Source of the DNA: Alphaproteobacteria bacterium
Lineage (GTDB): Bacteria; Pseudomonadota; Alphaproteobacteria; Reyranellales; Reyranellaceae
NCBI GenBank assembly: GCA_016869975.1
Contig: VGCZ01000004.1
Span: 1 to 64,000, forward strand
DNA: 64,000 bases
Direction of reading: 5' to 3'
The notes below the pieces were generated by a model that saw only the letters and a program-made list of their open reading frames with translations, did no database searches and was not told the DNA's origin. Shown here piece after piece: positions 51,321 to 60,943 of the stretch; within the stretch, counting starts at the first letter, position 1; each line of letters starts with the position of its first letter. A program made the position numbers and the translations under genes.

Positions 51321-53134
51321 CCGCGCCAGCCGCCGCAGGCCGAGATGTCCTCCGCGCCCTCGGCGCCGGCCGCTTCGCAGAGAAAGCCCTTCACCTTGCG
51401 GCCGTCGGCCAGCGTGACGTCGCCGAGGCCGAGCGGCGAGGGGATGCGCGCCAGGAAGGCGCCAACGGCCTCGGTCGGCACGCGCCAGATCTCGCCGTCG
51501 ATCGCGACGCCATCCTTCGGCACGCGCACCAGCCCGGGCCGCGCGACGCCGGCGCCAGGCAAGCGATAGAAGCGATAGATCGGCGCCGTCGCACAGGCCG
51601 AGTCGAAGCGCGCGCCCACGGCCAGCAGCTCGCGGTTGAGCGGCAGGTCGCGCATATGCGCGCCGACCACGACGATCGGCATGTCGGGATAGCTCGGCGC
51701 GGCGCCCGACGATTCGGCCGGCGGCAACGCCACGCTGGTCGCGCCCATCGTGCCGCCGACATCTCGATGGAACGCCTCGCCGATCGCCGCGAGGCGGCCT
51801 TCGCGGAAGGCCGGCGCGATCAGCGTGACACCGGCGGGCAGCCCATCGGCGCGAAAGCCCGCCGGCACGGCGAGCGCCGAGAGATCGAGCTGGTTCACGA
51901 AGTTCGTGTAGTGGCCGAGGTTGCTGTTGAGCCGCACCGGGTCGGCCAGCACCTCGGCGACGCGGTAGATCGTGCCCGAGGTCGGCACCGCCAGCACCTC
52001 GCAGTCGGAGAAGATCGCCTCGGCGTGACGGCGCAAGGCACGCAGCCGGTCGCGCGCACGATAGACTTCGACCGCCGTGGCCTTGCGACCGCTGTCGATG
52101 ATGGTGCGCGTGACCGGGTGCATGGTGTCGCCACGCGCAGCGATGAAGGCGTCGATCGCCGTGGTTCGCTCGGCCGCGCCGGCGGGGCTGTAGAGCACCG
52201 CCGCGGCCTCGGCGAGCGGCGCATAGTCGATCTCGACCAAGGTGGCGCCCAGACGCCGCAGGCGATCGAGCGACCGGGCGTAGACCTCGGCGGCTTGGCC
52301 ATCGCCAAAGAACTCGCGTTGGTCGGGTTTCGGCACGGCGCAGCGGAAGCGCCCGGGCGGCGCGGTGAGATCGGCGACGAAGCCCGCCGGCGCGGCCCGC
52401 GAATAGATGTCGGCGGCGTCGAAGCCCATGGCGGCGCGCAGCACGGCGAGGCTGTCACCGACAGTCAGCGCGAAGACCGAGACCACGTCGAGCGCACGGC
52501 ATGCCGGCACGACGCCCGACGTCGACAGCAGGCCGATGCTCGGTTTCAGCCCGACGATATTGTTGAAACCCGCCGGCACGCGACCCGAGCCGGCTGTGTC
52601 CGTGCCCAGGGCAAAGCTCACGAGGCCCGAAGACACCGCCACCGCCGACCCCGCGCTCGATCCGCCCGGCAGGTACTCGGCGTCGAACGGATTACGCGCC
52701 ACGCCATAGGGTGAGCGTACGCCGACCAGACCTGTCGCGAACTGGTCGAGATTGGTCTTGCCGATGACGAGCGCGCCCGCCGCCGTCAGCCGCTCGACGA
52801 CGGTGGCCGATTGCGCGGGCGCGTAGGCGAAGGCAGGACACGCCGCCGTCGTCGACAGCCCGGCGACGTCGATGTTGTCCTTCACCGCGAAGGGCACGCC
52901 GAACAACGGCAGCCGCTCGAGGATCGACCGGTCGGCGGCCAGCGCCCGGTCGAGCCCGGCGGCGGCCGACCGCAACGCCTCGTCCGCGACGCGGCTGATC
53001 CACACCGCGTCCTCGCCGGCCGCCGCGATCCGGGCCAGCACCGCTTCGACCACAGTAGAGGGCTTGCGGTGCCCCTCGCTGTAGTCCTGGCGCAGGCGCT
53101 CGATATCCAGGCTCTCACGCACCGACGTCATCAC
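51293..53134 (-). CDS. atzF: Allophanate hydrolase AtzF-like
   Basis: 613 aa. The amidase domain (1 to about 450) has the Lys in FAVKDNIDVAG, PGGSSAGSAVAV with the cis-Ser and nucleophile-Ser loop, and GTDTAGSGRVPAGFNN. The C-terminal domain (about 480-613) has PDMPIVVVGAHMRDLPLNREL and GEIWRVPTEAVGAFLA, typical of the gamma-glutamylcyclotransferase-like C-domain of AtzF and urea amidolyase. It hydrolyses allophanate to ammonia and CO2 (allophanate from biuret, urea carboxylase or carboxybiuret). It is divergent from the ABC importer receptor (213 nt). The length matches AtzF. Confidence 0.88.
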   Translation of the reverse strand: MMTSVRESLDIERLRQDYSEGHRKPSTVVEAVLARIAAAGEDAVWISRVADEALRSAAAGLDRALAADRSILERLPLFGVPFAVKDNIDVAGLSTTAACPAFAYAPAQSATVVERLTAAGALVIGKTNLDQFATGLVGVRSPYGVARNPFDAEYLPGGSSAGSAVAVSSGLVSFALGTDTAGSGRVPAGFNNIVGLKPSIGLLSTSGVVPACRALDVVSVFALTVGDSLAVLRAAMGFDAADIYSRAAPAGFVADLTAPPGRFRCAVPKPDQREFFGDGQAAEVYARSLDRLRRLGATLVEIDYAPLAEAAAVLYSPAGAAERTTAIDAFIAARGDTMHPVTRTIIDSGRKATAVEVYRARDRLRALRRHAEAIFSDCEVLAVPTSGTIYRVAEVLADPVRLNSNLGHYTNFVNQLDLSALAVPAGFRADGLPAGVTLIAPAFREGRLAAIGEAFHRDVGGTMGATSVALPPAESSGAAPSYPDMPIVVVGAHMRDLPLNRELLAVGARFDSACATAPIYRFYRLPGAGVARPGLVRVPKDGVAIDGEIWRVPTEAVGAFLARIPSPLGLGDVTLADGRKVKGFLCEAAGAEGAEDISACGGWRGYLARASAT

Positions 53135-53222
53135 GCTTCCCCGTTCGCAGTGCCAAGTCCGTAATCAAGCCCTGTGCCACGCCCCAAAGGCACCGCGGCC
53201 TCAGATGAAGCCCAAAAATTAG

Positions 53223-53263
53223 GCATACCGCGCTTTAATGTATGCAGACTGTCCGCACAGACA
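53223..53263. promoter_or_regulatory. Candidate GntR operators between atzF and the importer operon
   Basis: Two inverted repeats lie in the divergent promoter region. One is GCATAC-N11-GTATGC (53223-53245). The other is TGTC-N6-GACA (53250-53263), and a further CAGACA lies at 53265-53270. FCD-type GntR operators are often short GTAT/ATAC or TGTC/GACA palindromes. The site is placed to control both transcripts. Confidence 0.4.
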
Positions 53264-53347
53264 TCAGACAACCCTGTGAATCAACAGGAGAGGCGCTGGC
53301 ACATCCCTTGCTGCCTGCCGGTCGGGGCAGACGGGAGATCCAGCATC

Positions 53348-54949
53348 ATGAAGCGCCGCACTTTTCTCGCATCTTCGAGCGCCTTGGCCACGTCGATGGC
53401 GGCGCCGGCGGTGTTCTCGCCGCTGAAGGCGCAATCGCGGCAGGAGACGCTGTTGATCGTCGCCGAGAACACGCCCAACATGATGGACATCCACGGCGTG
53501 GGCGCCAACCGGCCGTCCTACGAGGTGTCGTGGAACACCCATGACCGGCTGATGACTTACGGCGTGAAGAAGGACGCCAGCGGCCAGGACCACTACGACT
53601 ATTCCAAGCTCGAACCCGAACTCGCGACCGACTGGAACGTCACGCCGACCTCGGCGACCTTCAAGCTGCGCAAGGACGCGAAGTTCCACGACGGCACGCC
53701 GATCACAGCCAAGGACGTGAAGTGGTCGTTCGACCGCGCCGTCACGGTGGGCGGCTTCCCGACGTTCCAGATGCGCGCCGGCTCGCTGGAGAAGCCCGAG
53801 CAGTTCGTCGCCGTCGACGACCACACCTTCCGCGTCGACTTCGTACGCGCCGACAAGCTCACCATGCCGGATATGGCGGTGCCGGTGCCGGTGGTCATGC
53901 ACTCCGAGCTCTGCAAGAAAAACGCGACGGCTACAGATCCGTGGGCGATGGAGTGGACGAAGAACAACCTCGCCGGTGGCGGCGCCTACAAGATCGAGCG
54001 CTGGCAGCCCGGCCAGGAGGTCGTCTACGCGCGCAACGACGAGTGGAAGAACGGGCCGATGCCCAAGATCCGCCGCGTGATCCTGCGCATCATCCCCAGC
54101 GCCGGCAACCGCCGCGCGCTCCTGGAGCGTGGCGATGCCGATATCTCCTTCGACCTCGGCTCCAAGGACTTCTCCGAGCTCAAGGCCTCGCCCAAGCTGA
54201 CCATCGTCGGCACGCCGGTCGAGAACGCCATGCAGTACATCGGCATGAATGTGAAGCAGAAGCCCTTCGACAATGTGAAGGTGCGACAGGCGGTGGCCTA
54301 CGCCATCCCCTACCAGAAGATTCAGGAGGCCGTGATGTTCGGCCAGTCGATCCCGCTCTATGGCGGCGCCGACAACAAGGCCAAGGGCACGAACTGGCCG
54401 CAGAAGCACGGCTACAACACCGACATCGCCAAGGCCAAGGCGCTGCTGGCCGAGGCGGGCTACGCCAATGGCTTTGAGACCACGCTGAGCTTCGATCTCG
54501 GGCTCGCCGGCATCAACGAGCCGCTCACCATCCTGCTGCAGGAAAGCCTCGGCCAGATCGGCATCAAGGCGACGATCAACAAGATCCCCGGCGCCAATTG
54601 GCGCGCCGAGCTCTTGAAGAAGAACATGCCGATGATCACCAACACCTTCGGTGGCTGGCTGAACTACGCCGAGTACTTCTTCTACTGGTGCTATCACGGC
54701 CAAAATGCCGTGTTCAACACGATGAGCTACCAGAACCCCGCGATGGACGCGCTGATCGACAAGGCGCGCTTCACGACAGGGCCGGAGTACGAGGCGGCGG
54801 TGAAGGGCTTCGTCGACGCCGCCTTCGAGGAGGTGCCGCGCATCCCGCTGTTCCAGCCGCTGCTCAACGTGGCGATGCAGAAGAACGTCACCGGCTACCG
54901 CTACTGGTTCCACCGCCAGCTCGACTACCGCCAGCTCGTCAAGAGCTGA
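53348..54949 (+). CDS. ABC importer substrate-binding protein (SBP_bac_5), Tat-exported
   Basis: 533 aa. The N-terminus MKRRTFLASSSALATSMAAP is a twin-arginine signal (RRTFLA), unusual beside the Sec signal of the other receptor in this window. The SBP_bac_5 marks are LRKDAKFHDGTPITAKDVKWSF and KQKPFDNVKVRQAVAYAIPYQKI. It heads an operon of two permeases, two ATPases and the hpxXYZ set. Ligand is inferred, from the operon, to be oxalurate or a related ureide/amide. ATG 53348 is used because the signal begins there. Confidence 0.88.
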   Translation: MKRRTFLASSSALATSMAAPAVFSPLKAQSRQETLLIVAENTPNMMDIHGVGANRPSYEVSWNTHDRLMTYGVKKDASGQDHYDYSKLEPELATDWNVTPTSATFKLRKDAKFHDGTPITAKDVKWSFDRAVTVGGFPTFQMRAGSLEKPEQFVAVDDHTFRVDFVRADKLTMPDMAVPVPVVMHSELCKKNATATDPWAMEWTKNNLAGGGAYKIERWQPGQEVVYARNDEWKNGPMPKIRRVILRIIPSAGNRRALLERGDADISFDLGSKDFSELKASPKLTIVGTPVENAMQYIGMNVKQKPFDNVKVRQAVAYAIPYQKIQEAVMFGQSIPLYGGADNKAKGTNWPQKHGYNTDIAKAKALLAEAGYANGFETTLSFDLGLAGINEPLTILLQESLGQIGIKATINKIPGANWRAELLKKNMPMITNTFGGWLNYAEYFFYWCYHGQNAVFNTMSYQNPAMDALIDKARFTTGPEYEAAVKGFVDAAFEEVPRIPLFQPLLNVAMQKNVTGYRYWFHRQLDYRQLVKS

Positions 54950-54961
54950 GGCTTCGGCTCG

Positions 54962-55975
54962 ATGCTCGGCCAGATCCTGTCGCGCCTGGCGACGGCCGTG
55001 CCGAGCGTCATCGGCGTGGTGATCGTCACCTTCATGCTCACGCGCCTGCTGCCGGGCGATCCCGCGGCTTACTTCGCGGGATTGGCCGCCACGCCGCAGG
55101 CGATCGCCGAGATCCGCGGCAAGCTCGGCCTCGACAAGTCGCTGCCCGAGCAGTTCATCGTCTATGTCGGCGACCTGCTGAGCGGCAATCTCGGGACCTC
55201 GCTGTCGACCGGCCAGCCGGTCGTCACCGAGATCGCCACCCGCCTGCCCGCCTCGGCCGAGCTCACGCTGGTGGCGCTCATAGTCTCCGCTGGCATCGCC
55301 ATCCCGCTGGGTGTGCTGGCGGCGGTGAAACAGGGATCGTGGATCGATCACCTCTGCCGCGTCGTCACCACGGCGGGTGTGTCGCTGCCGGTGTTCTTCA
55401 CCGGCCTGCTGTTCGCCTACGTCTTCTACTACTTGCTGCAGATCGCTCCGGCGCCCACCGGCAGGCTCGACATTTTCGTCTCGCCACCGACGCACATCAC
55501 CGGCTTCTACCTGATCGACAGCGCGCTCACCGGCAACGGCGAGGCGTTCTGGGGCAGCCTGCGGCAGCTCGCGCTGCCGGCCTCGGCGATGGCGATCTTC
55601 TCGCTGGCGCCTCTGGCGCGCATGACCCGCGGCTCGATGCTCTCGGTGCTGGGCAGCGACTTCATCCGCACCGCGCGCGCCAGCGGCCTGGCGCCGCGCA
55701 CGGTCGTGTTCACCTACGCCTTCCGCAACGCCGTGCTGCCGGTGATCACCACGCTCGGCATGGTGTTCTCCTTCCTGCTCGGCGCCAACGTGCTGGTCGA
55801 GACCGTGTTCGCCTGGCCGGGCATCGGGCTTTATGCCGTCAATGCGCTGATCACCTCGGACTATGCGCCGGTGCAGGGCTTCGTGCTGACCATGGCGGTG
55901 CTCTACATCACGCTCAACCTGATAATCGACGTCGTCTACGGCCTGGTCGATCCGCGCGTGAGACTCGACACGTGA
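54962..55975 (+). CDS. ABC importer permease, DppB type
   Basis: 337 aa, starting 12 nt after the receptor stop. Six helices; GDLLSGNLGTSLSTGQPV is the DppB periplasmic loop, the coupling motif is SDFIRTARASGLAPRTVVFTYAFRNA, and ETVFAWPGIGLYAVNALITSDY is a family signature. Pairs with the DppC-type permease next. Confidence 0.9.
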   Translation: MLGQILSRLATAVPSVIGVVIVTFMLTRLLPGDPAAYFAGLAATPQAIAEIRGKLGLDKSLPEQFIVYVGDLLSGNLGTSLSTGQPVVTEIATRLPASAELTLVALIVSAGIAIPLGVLAAVKQGSWIDHLCRVVTTAGVSLPVFFTGLLFAYVFYYLLQIAPAPTGRLDIFVSPPTHITGFYLIDSALTGNGEAFWGSLRQLALPASAMAIFSLAPLARMTRGSMLSVLGSDFIRTARASGLAPRTVVFTYAFRNAVLPVITTLGMVFSFLLGANVLVETVFAWPGIGLYAVNALITSDYAPVQGFVLTMAVLYITLNLIIDVVYGLVDPRVRLDT

Positions 55976-55994
55976 GGGCGGTGACAACCCCGAC

Positions 55995-56023
55995 TACCCT
56001 CCCCCGCCCAGCGGGGGAAGGTA
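55995..56023. repeat. Family C hairpin repeat
   Basis: TACCCTCCCCCGCCCAGCGG followed by GGGAAGGTA. It lies inside the operon between two permease genes, 13 nt before the start at 56037, so it may affect the ratio of the permeases. Confidence 0.85.
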
Positions 56024-56036
56024 TCTGGAACTGAGC

Positions 56037-56882
56037 ATGCTCCCCCTCCTGCGCCATGCCCGCTACGTCCTGTCGGAGAATCCGGTCACGGCGTTCGCCT
56101 TCGGCCTGTTCGCGATGTTCCTGCTCGCGGCGATCCTCGGCCCGCTGATCGCGCCCTTCGATCCGCTGGCGACCAACACCAGCCTCGCCTTGAAGCCGCC
56201 CTCGGCGGCGCATTGGTTCGGCACCGACCAGCTCGGCCGCGACATCTTCAGCCGCGTGCTGGTGGCCACCCGGATCGACCTCACCATCGCCTTCGCCTCG
56301 GTGATCCTCGCCTTCCTGCTCGGCGCGGTTTCCGGTGTCGCCGCCGGCTATTTCGGGGGATGGTCGGATCGCATCGTCGGCCGGCTCGCCGACACCATCA
56401 TGGCCTTCCCGCTCTTCGTGCTCGCCATGGGCATCGTCGCCGCGCTGGGCAACACGGTCACCAACATTGTCATCGCCACGGCGATCATCAACTTCCCGCT
56501 CTACGCCCGTGTCGCGCGCGCCGAGGCCAATATCCGGCGCGACGTCGGCTTCGTCGAAGCGGCGCGCCTGTCCGGCAATGGCGAGGCGCGCGTACTGTTC
56601 GGCCATATCCTGCCCAACATCATGCCGATCATGATGGTGCAGATGTCGCTGACCATGGGCTACGCCATCCTCAACGCGGCGGGCCTGTCGTTCATCGGCT
56701 TGGGCGTGCGCCCGCCGGCGCCCGAATGGGGCATCATGGTCGCCGAGGGCGCCAACTTTATCCAATCAGGCGAATGGTGGATCGCGCTGTTCCCCGGCGC
56801 GACGCTGATGCTGGCGGTGTTCTGCTTCAACCTGCTGGGCGACGGGCTGCGCGACATCATCGACCCCCGGAAACGCACATGA
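56037..56882 (+). CDS. ABC importer permease, DppC type
   Basis: 281 aa. WFGTDQLGRDIFSRVLVATRIDL and NIRRDVGFVEAARLSGNGEARVLFGHILPNIM are the DppC signatures. Six helices. The start follows a family C repeat; CTGGAACTGAGC lies before the ATG and no strong Shine-Dalgarno is seen. Confidence 0.88.
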   Translation: MLPLLRHARYVLSENPVTAFAFGLFAMFLLAAILGPLIAPFDPLATNTSLALKPPSAAHWFGTDQLGRDIFSRVLVATRIDLTIAFASVILAFLLGAVSGVAAGYFGGWSDRIVGRLADTIMAFPLFVLAMGIVAALGNTVTNIVIATAIINFPLYARVARAEANIRRDVGFVEAARLSGNGEARVLFGHILPNIMPIMMVQMSLTMGYAILNAAGLSFIGLGVRPPAPEWGIMVAEGANFIQSGEWWIALFPGATLMLAVFCFNLLGDGLRDIIDPRKRT

Positions 56883-56892
56883 GTAAACGCAC

Positions 56893-57861
56893 ATGAGCGC
56901 CGCGCCCGCGCTCGCCGTCGAGGATCTGTGTGTCGAGTTCCGCACGCGCTCCGGCGTGGTCAAGGTGCTCGACCAGGTCGGCTTCAGCATCGCCAAGGGC
57001 GAGACGGTGGCGCTGGTTGGCGAAAGCGGCTCGGGCAAGTCGGTCACCGCCTTCGCGGTCATGGGCATTCTCGACGCCGCCGGCCGCGTAACGTCAGGGA
57101 CGGCGATGTTCGGCGGCTCCGACCTGCTGGCCCTGCCCGAACGCGAGCTGGCCGAGCTGCGCGGCCGCGAGCTGTCGATGATCTTCCAGAACCCGCGCAC
57201 GGCGCTCAATCCGATCCGCCGCGTCGGCGAGCAGATCGCCGACGTGCTGGTGCGCCATGGCGGCGCCACACGCGCCAAGGCGCCGGCGCTGGCGATCGAG
57301 ATGCTGAAGAAGGTGCGCATCCCCGATCCCGAGCGCCGCGCGAAGGCGTATCCCTTCGAGCTGTCGGGCGGCATGTGCCAACGCGTGATGATCGCCATCG
57401 CCATCGCCTGCCGGCCCAGTCTGCTGATCGCCGACGAACCGACCACCGGCCTCGACGTCACGACGCAGGCGGTGATCATGGACCTGATCGCCGAGCTGGC
57501 GCGCGAGATCGGCACCGCGACGCTCTTCATCACCCATGACCTGACGCTCGCGGCCGAGTATTGCGACCGCATCATTGTCATGCACGCCGGCCACGTCGTC
57601 GAGAGCGCACCCAGCGCCACGCTGTTCAGCGCCGCGCGCCACCCGTACTCCGCGCGCTTGCTGGCGGCCACACCCGGCGAGAGCGGCGCGCTGGCATCGC
57701 TGGCGTCGATCCCGGGCTCGCTGCCCGATCTGCGCCGCGCCGACCTGCCGAGCTGCCGCTACAGCGAACGCTGCGAGCGCCGCCTCGACGCCTGCGCCGA
57801 ACCCTTGCCGCGCACCGCGGTCGGCGAAGCGCACATCGTCGCCTGTCGGAATCCGCTATGA
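56893..57861 (+). CDS. ABC importer ATPase, OppD/DppD type
   Basis: 322 aa. Walker [11 protein letters not shown] (about residue 40), Q loop MIFQNPRTALNP, signature LSGGMCQRVMIA (Cys in place of the usual Arg), Walker [14 protein letters not shown]. The C-terminal Cys cluster CRYSERCERRLDAC is present. It overlaps the next ATPase by ATGA. Confidence 0.9.
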   Translation: MSAAPALAVEDLCVEFRTRSGVVKVLDQVGFSIAKGETVALVGESGSGKSVTAFAVMGILDAAGRVTSGTAMFGGSDLLALPERELAELRGRELSMIFQNPRTALNPIRRVGEQIADVLVRHGGATRAKAPALAIEMLKKVRIPDPERRAKAYPFELSGGMCQRVMIAIAIACRPSLLIADEPTTGLDVTTQAVIMDLIAELAREIGTATLFITHDLTLAAEYCDRIIVMHAGHVVESAPSATLFSAARHPYSARLLAATPGESGALASLASIPGSLPDLRRADLPSCRYSERCERRLDACAEPLPRTAVGEAHIVACRNPL

Positions 57862-58934
57862 GCGTGCCACTGCTGGACATCGCCGAGCTACGCAAGCACT
57901 TCGAGGTCGGCGCCAAACGCGGTGCGTGGCGACGGTTCCGCGATCGGCTCAGCGGCAAGGATGCGCCCACGCCCAAGCTGCATGCAGTCGACGATGTCAG
58001 CCTGACCATCGGGCGCGGCGAGACCGTGGGGCTGGTGGGCGAGTCGGGCTGTGGCAAGTCCACCCTGGTGCGGCTGATCAACCGCCTGCTCGATCCCACC
58101 GACGGCGTGATCCGCCTGGGCGCCACCGAGCTGTCACTGTTCCGCGCCCGAGATTTCGCGGCCAACGAGAATCGCGCACGCATCCAGATGGTGTTCCAGG
58201 ACGCTGGTGATTCACTCAATCCCCGCTACACCGCGTTCGACGCCATCGCCGATCCCTTGCGGCGGCTGAAGCGCGTCGGCGGCGACGCACTTGTCGCGCG
58301 GGTCGACGCTCTCGCCGACATGACCGGCCTGCCGCGTGAGCTGCTGAGCCGCTTTCCGCACCAGCTCTCCGGCGGCCAGAAGGCGCGCGTCGGCATCGCC
58401 CGCGCCATCGCCGTCGAGCCCGAGCTCTTGATCCTCGACGAGCCCACGGCAGCGCTCGATGTTTCGGTGCAGGTCGTGATCCTGCAGCTGCTCGAGGATC
58501 TCAAGGCGCGGCTGGGCATGAGCTACCTTTTCGTCAGCCACGACCTCAACGTCGTGCGCCTGCTGTGCGATCGCGTGCTGGTGATGTATCTCGGCAAGAT
58601 CGTCGAGGCCGGGCCGGCGGCCGAGGTCTTCGCCCGGCCACTGCATCCCTATACGCGCGCGCTGATCTCGGCGATCCCGCAGGCCGACCCGGCGCGGCGC
58701 GCCGGTCGTCTGCGCCTGTCGGGCGAGCCACGCAGCCCGATCGATCCGGACCCCCATGTCTGCCGTTTCCACGGCCGCTGCCCGATCGGTACCACGGTCT
58801 GCGCCCAGTCCGCGCCGGCCCTGCGCCGCATGACGCCCAGCCGCGATGTCGCTTGCCACTTCGCCGACACGGCCGTCACCCTGAACACGGTGCAAGATTC
58901 TTCGCCCGCGAAAAATGGATCGGGAGAACCATGA
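57858..58934 (+). CDS. ABC importer ATPase, OppF/DppF type
   Basis: 358 aa. Walker A GESGCGKSTL, Q loop MVFQDAGDSLNPRY, signature LSGGQKARVGIARAI, Walker B LLILDEPTAALDVSVQ. The C-terminus has CRFHGRCPIGTTVC. It overlaps both the preceding ATPase gene and the following hpxX by ATGA, which indicates coupling of transport and catabolism. Confidence 0.9.
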   Translation: MSVPLLDIAELRKHFEVGAKRGAWRRFRDRLSGKDAPTPKLHAVDDVSLTIGRGETVGLVGESGCGKSTLVRLINRLLDPTDGVIRLGATELSLFRARDFAANENRARIQMVFQDAGDSLNPRYTAFDAIADPLRRLKRVGGDALVARVDALADMTGLPRELLSRFPHQLSGGQKARVGIARAIAVEPELLILDEPTAALDVSVQVVILQLLEDLKARLGMSYLFVSHDLNVVRLLCDRVLVMYLGKIVEAGPAAEVFARPLHPYTRALISAIPQADPARRAGRLRLSGEPRSPIDPDPHVCRFHGRCPIGTTVCAQSAPALRRMTPSRDVACHFADTAVTLNTVQDSSPAKNGSGEP

Positions 58935-59119
58935 TGCAGCCTGAGGACGATACGGGCGCGTATGTCGACGCCATGGCAAGGGTCATTGGCCTGCCGATAG
59001 ACCCCGTCGCGCGCGACAAGGTGATCGCCAACGTCGAGGTGGCGCGCACCATCGCCGGCCTGGCCCTCGCGGCGCCGCTGCCGGACGCCACCGAGAACGC
59101 GCCGGTGTTCGAGCCATGA
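58931..59119 (+). CDS. hpxX: HpxX/AtzG-like small subunit (DUF4089)
   Basis: 62 aa. YVDAMARVIGLPIDPVARDKVIANV and ARTIAGLALAAPLPDATENAPVF match the DUF4089/AtzG family (about 60-70 aa). In AtzE-AtzG, this small protein stabilises the amidase and completes its structure. It overlaps the ATPase upstream and the amidase downstream by ATGA, so three proteins are coupled. Symbol taken from the Klebsiella hpx cluster; AtzG-like is the alternative name. Confidence 0.85.
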   Translation: MMQPEDDTGAYVDAMARVIGLPIDPVARDKVIANVEVARTIAGLALAAPLPDATENAPVFEP

Positions 59120-60513
59120 GCGTCGATCCGACATCGGCGCAGGCCACCGCATCCGACGTCGCGCGGGCGGTGCGGGTAAAGCGCGTCACCGCCTCGGCCG
59201 TGATCGAAGCCGCGCTGGCGCGCATCGCCGCGCGCGATGGCGTGTTCAACGCCTTCACCACGGTGACCGCGGAGCGCGCGCGCAAGAAGGCCGCGACGAT
59301 CGACGAGACCATCGCGGCGGGTGGCGATCCCGGGCCGCTGGCCGGCGCGCCCTTTGCGGTGAAGAACCTGTTCGATATATCGGGCGTATCGACCCTGGCC
59401 GGCGCGAAGATCAACGCCGATCTGCCGCCCGCGCCGCGCGACGCGACCCTGATCGAGCGCATGGAGTTAGCCGGCGCCGTCCTGCTGGGCGGGCTGAACA
59501 TGGGCGAGTACGCCTACGACTTCACCGGCGAGAACAGCCATTACGGCCCCTCGCGCAACCCGCGCGATCCATCGCGCATGACCGGCGGATCGTCGGGTGG
59601 CTCGGGCGCCGCCGCCGCCGGCGGGCTGGTGCCGATCACGCTGGGTTCCGACACCAACGGCTCGATCCGCGTACCGTCCTCGCTCTGCGGCCTGTTCGGC
59701 CTGAAGCCGACCTATGGTCGCTTGAGCCGCGCGCGCAGCTTTCCCTTCGTCGACAGCCTCGACCATCTCGGCCCGCTGGCGCGCTCGACCGAGGATCTCG
59801 CGCTGTCGTTCGATGCCATGCAGGGACCAGACGAGGATGACCCGGTCTGCACCGAGCGACCGGCGATGCCGACCCTGCCGTTGCTTGACCAGGGCATCGG
59901 CGGCCTGCGCATCGCCGTGGCGGGCGACTATTTCGAGCGCCAGCTCGAACCGGTGGCTGCCGAGGCTGTGGCCAGTGTGGCCAAAGCGCTGGGCACCACA
60001 CGCAAGGTGGTGATCGCCAACGCCGCCGCCGCGCGCGGTTGCGCCTATGTCATCACCGCCTCCGAAGGCGGCACCTTGCACCTCGACCGCCTGCGCCAGC
60101 GGCCACAGGATTTCGACCCGGACACACGTGAGCGCTTCATGGCCGGCGCGCTGACGCCGGCCGCCTGGTACATCAAGGCGCAGCGCTTCCGTCGAGTCTT
60201 CCGCGCCCATACCCTGAAGCTGTTCGACGAGGTCGACGTGATCCTGGCGCCGGGGACGCCGACCACAGCGCCGTCGCTCGGCCAGAAGACGATGAGCATC
60301 GCCGGCGTCGACATGCCAGTGCGGGCCAATCTCGGCATATTCACCCAGCCGATCTCCTTCATCGGCCTGCCCGTGGTGGCGGTGCCGATCCAGCGGCCAG
60401 AGGGGCTGCCGATCGGCGTGCAGGTGATCGCGCGGCCATTCAACGAGCAGGCGGCGCTGCGCGTCGCGGCCTGGCTGGAAAAGGAAGGAATCTCCGCCGC
60501 GCCGCCGGCGTAA
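59116..60513 (+). CDS. hpxY: HpxY/AtzE-family amidohydrolase
   Basis: 465 aa amidase-signature enzyme. FAVKNLFDISGVSTLAG carries the Lys of the catalytic Ser-cisSer-Lys triad, MTGGSSGGSGAAAAGGLVP the Ser pair, and LGSDTNGSIRVPSSLCGLFG the nucleophile region. ENSHYGPSRNPRDPSRMTGG is typical of AtzE (1-carboxybiuret hydrolase) and HpxY. It hydrolyses a urea/amide bond; in context probably oxalurate-derived. Partner HpxX/AtzG is the preceding gene with ATGA overlap. Confidence 0.88.
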   Translation: MSVDPTSAQATASDVARAVRVKRVTASAVIEAALARIAARDGVFNAFTTVTAERARKKAATIDETIAAGGDPGPLAGAPFAVKNLFDISGVSTLAGAKINADLPPAPRDATLIERMELAGAVLLGGLNMGEYAYDFTGENSHYGPSRNPRDPSRMTGGSSGGSGAAAAGGLVPITLGSDTNGSIRVPSSLCGLFGLKPTYGRLSRARSFPFVDSLDHLGPLARSTEDLALSFDAMQGPDEDDPVCTERPAMPTLPLLDQGIGGLRIAVAGDYFERQLEPVAAEAVASVAKALGTTRKVVIANAAAARGCAYVITASEGGTLHLDRLRQRPQDFDPDTRERFMAGALTPAAWYIKAQRFRRVFRAHTLKLFDEVDVILAPGTPTTAPSLGQKTMSIAGVDMPVRANLGIFTQPISFIGLPVVAVPIQRPEGLPIGVQVIARPFNEQAALRVAAWLEKEGISAAPPA

Positions 60514-60530
60514 ATGCTAAGAGGCACGGC

Positions 60531-60935
60531 ATGAGTCACGAGATCAACATCCCGGAGGTCGTCCGGGAAGTCACCGACGCGTTCTATCGCTACGAGACCG
60601 CGCTCAACACCAACGACGTCAAGACGCTCGACGAGTTGTTCTGGAAGAGCCCGCACACGCTGCGCTACGGCATCGGCGAGCAGCTCTACGGCCACGACGA
60701 GATCGCCGCCTTCCGCTCCGGCCGTGACCCCGCCTTTGTGCAGAATCGCGATCTGCTGAAGGTCTGGATCGTCACCTATGGCCGCGATTTCGGCACCGCC
60801 AATATCGAGTTCCGCCGCCACGGCGCCACCAAGACCGGCCGCCAGAGCCATACCTGGCTGCGCACGCAAGACGGCTGGCGCATCGTCGCCGCGCATGTCT
60901 CGCTGCTCGGTGAGACGACACCGATGCGCCCCTGA
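60531..60935 (+). CDS. hpxZ: Oxalurate catabolism protein HpxZ (DUF3225)
   Basis: 134 aa NTF2/SnoaL-like fold. TDAFYRYETALNTNDVKTLDELFWKSPHTLRYGIGEQLYGHDEIAAF and GRQSHTWLRTQDGWRIVAAHVSLL match HpxZ closely. The protein is needed for oxalurate use in Klebsiella, but its reaction is unproven. It follows hpxY after 17 nt, with AAGAGGCAC before the ATG. Confidence 0.87.
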   Translation: MSHEINIPEVVREVTDAFYRYETALNTNDVKTLDELFWKSPHTLRYGIGEQLYGHDEIAAFRSGRDPAFVQNRDLLKVWIVTYGRDFGTANIEFRRHGATKTGRQSHTWLRTQDGWRIVAAHVSLLGETTPMRP

Positions 60936-60943
60936 ATTCGCCC

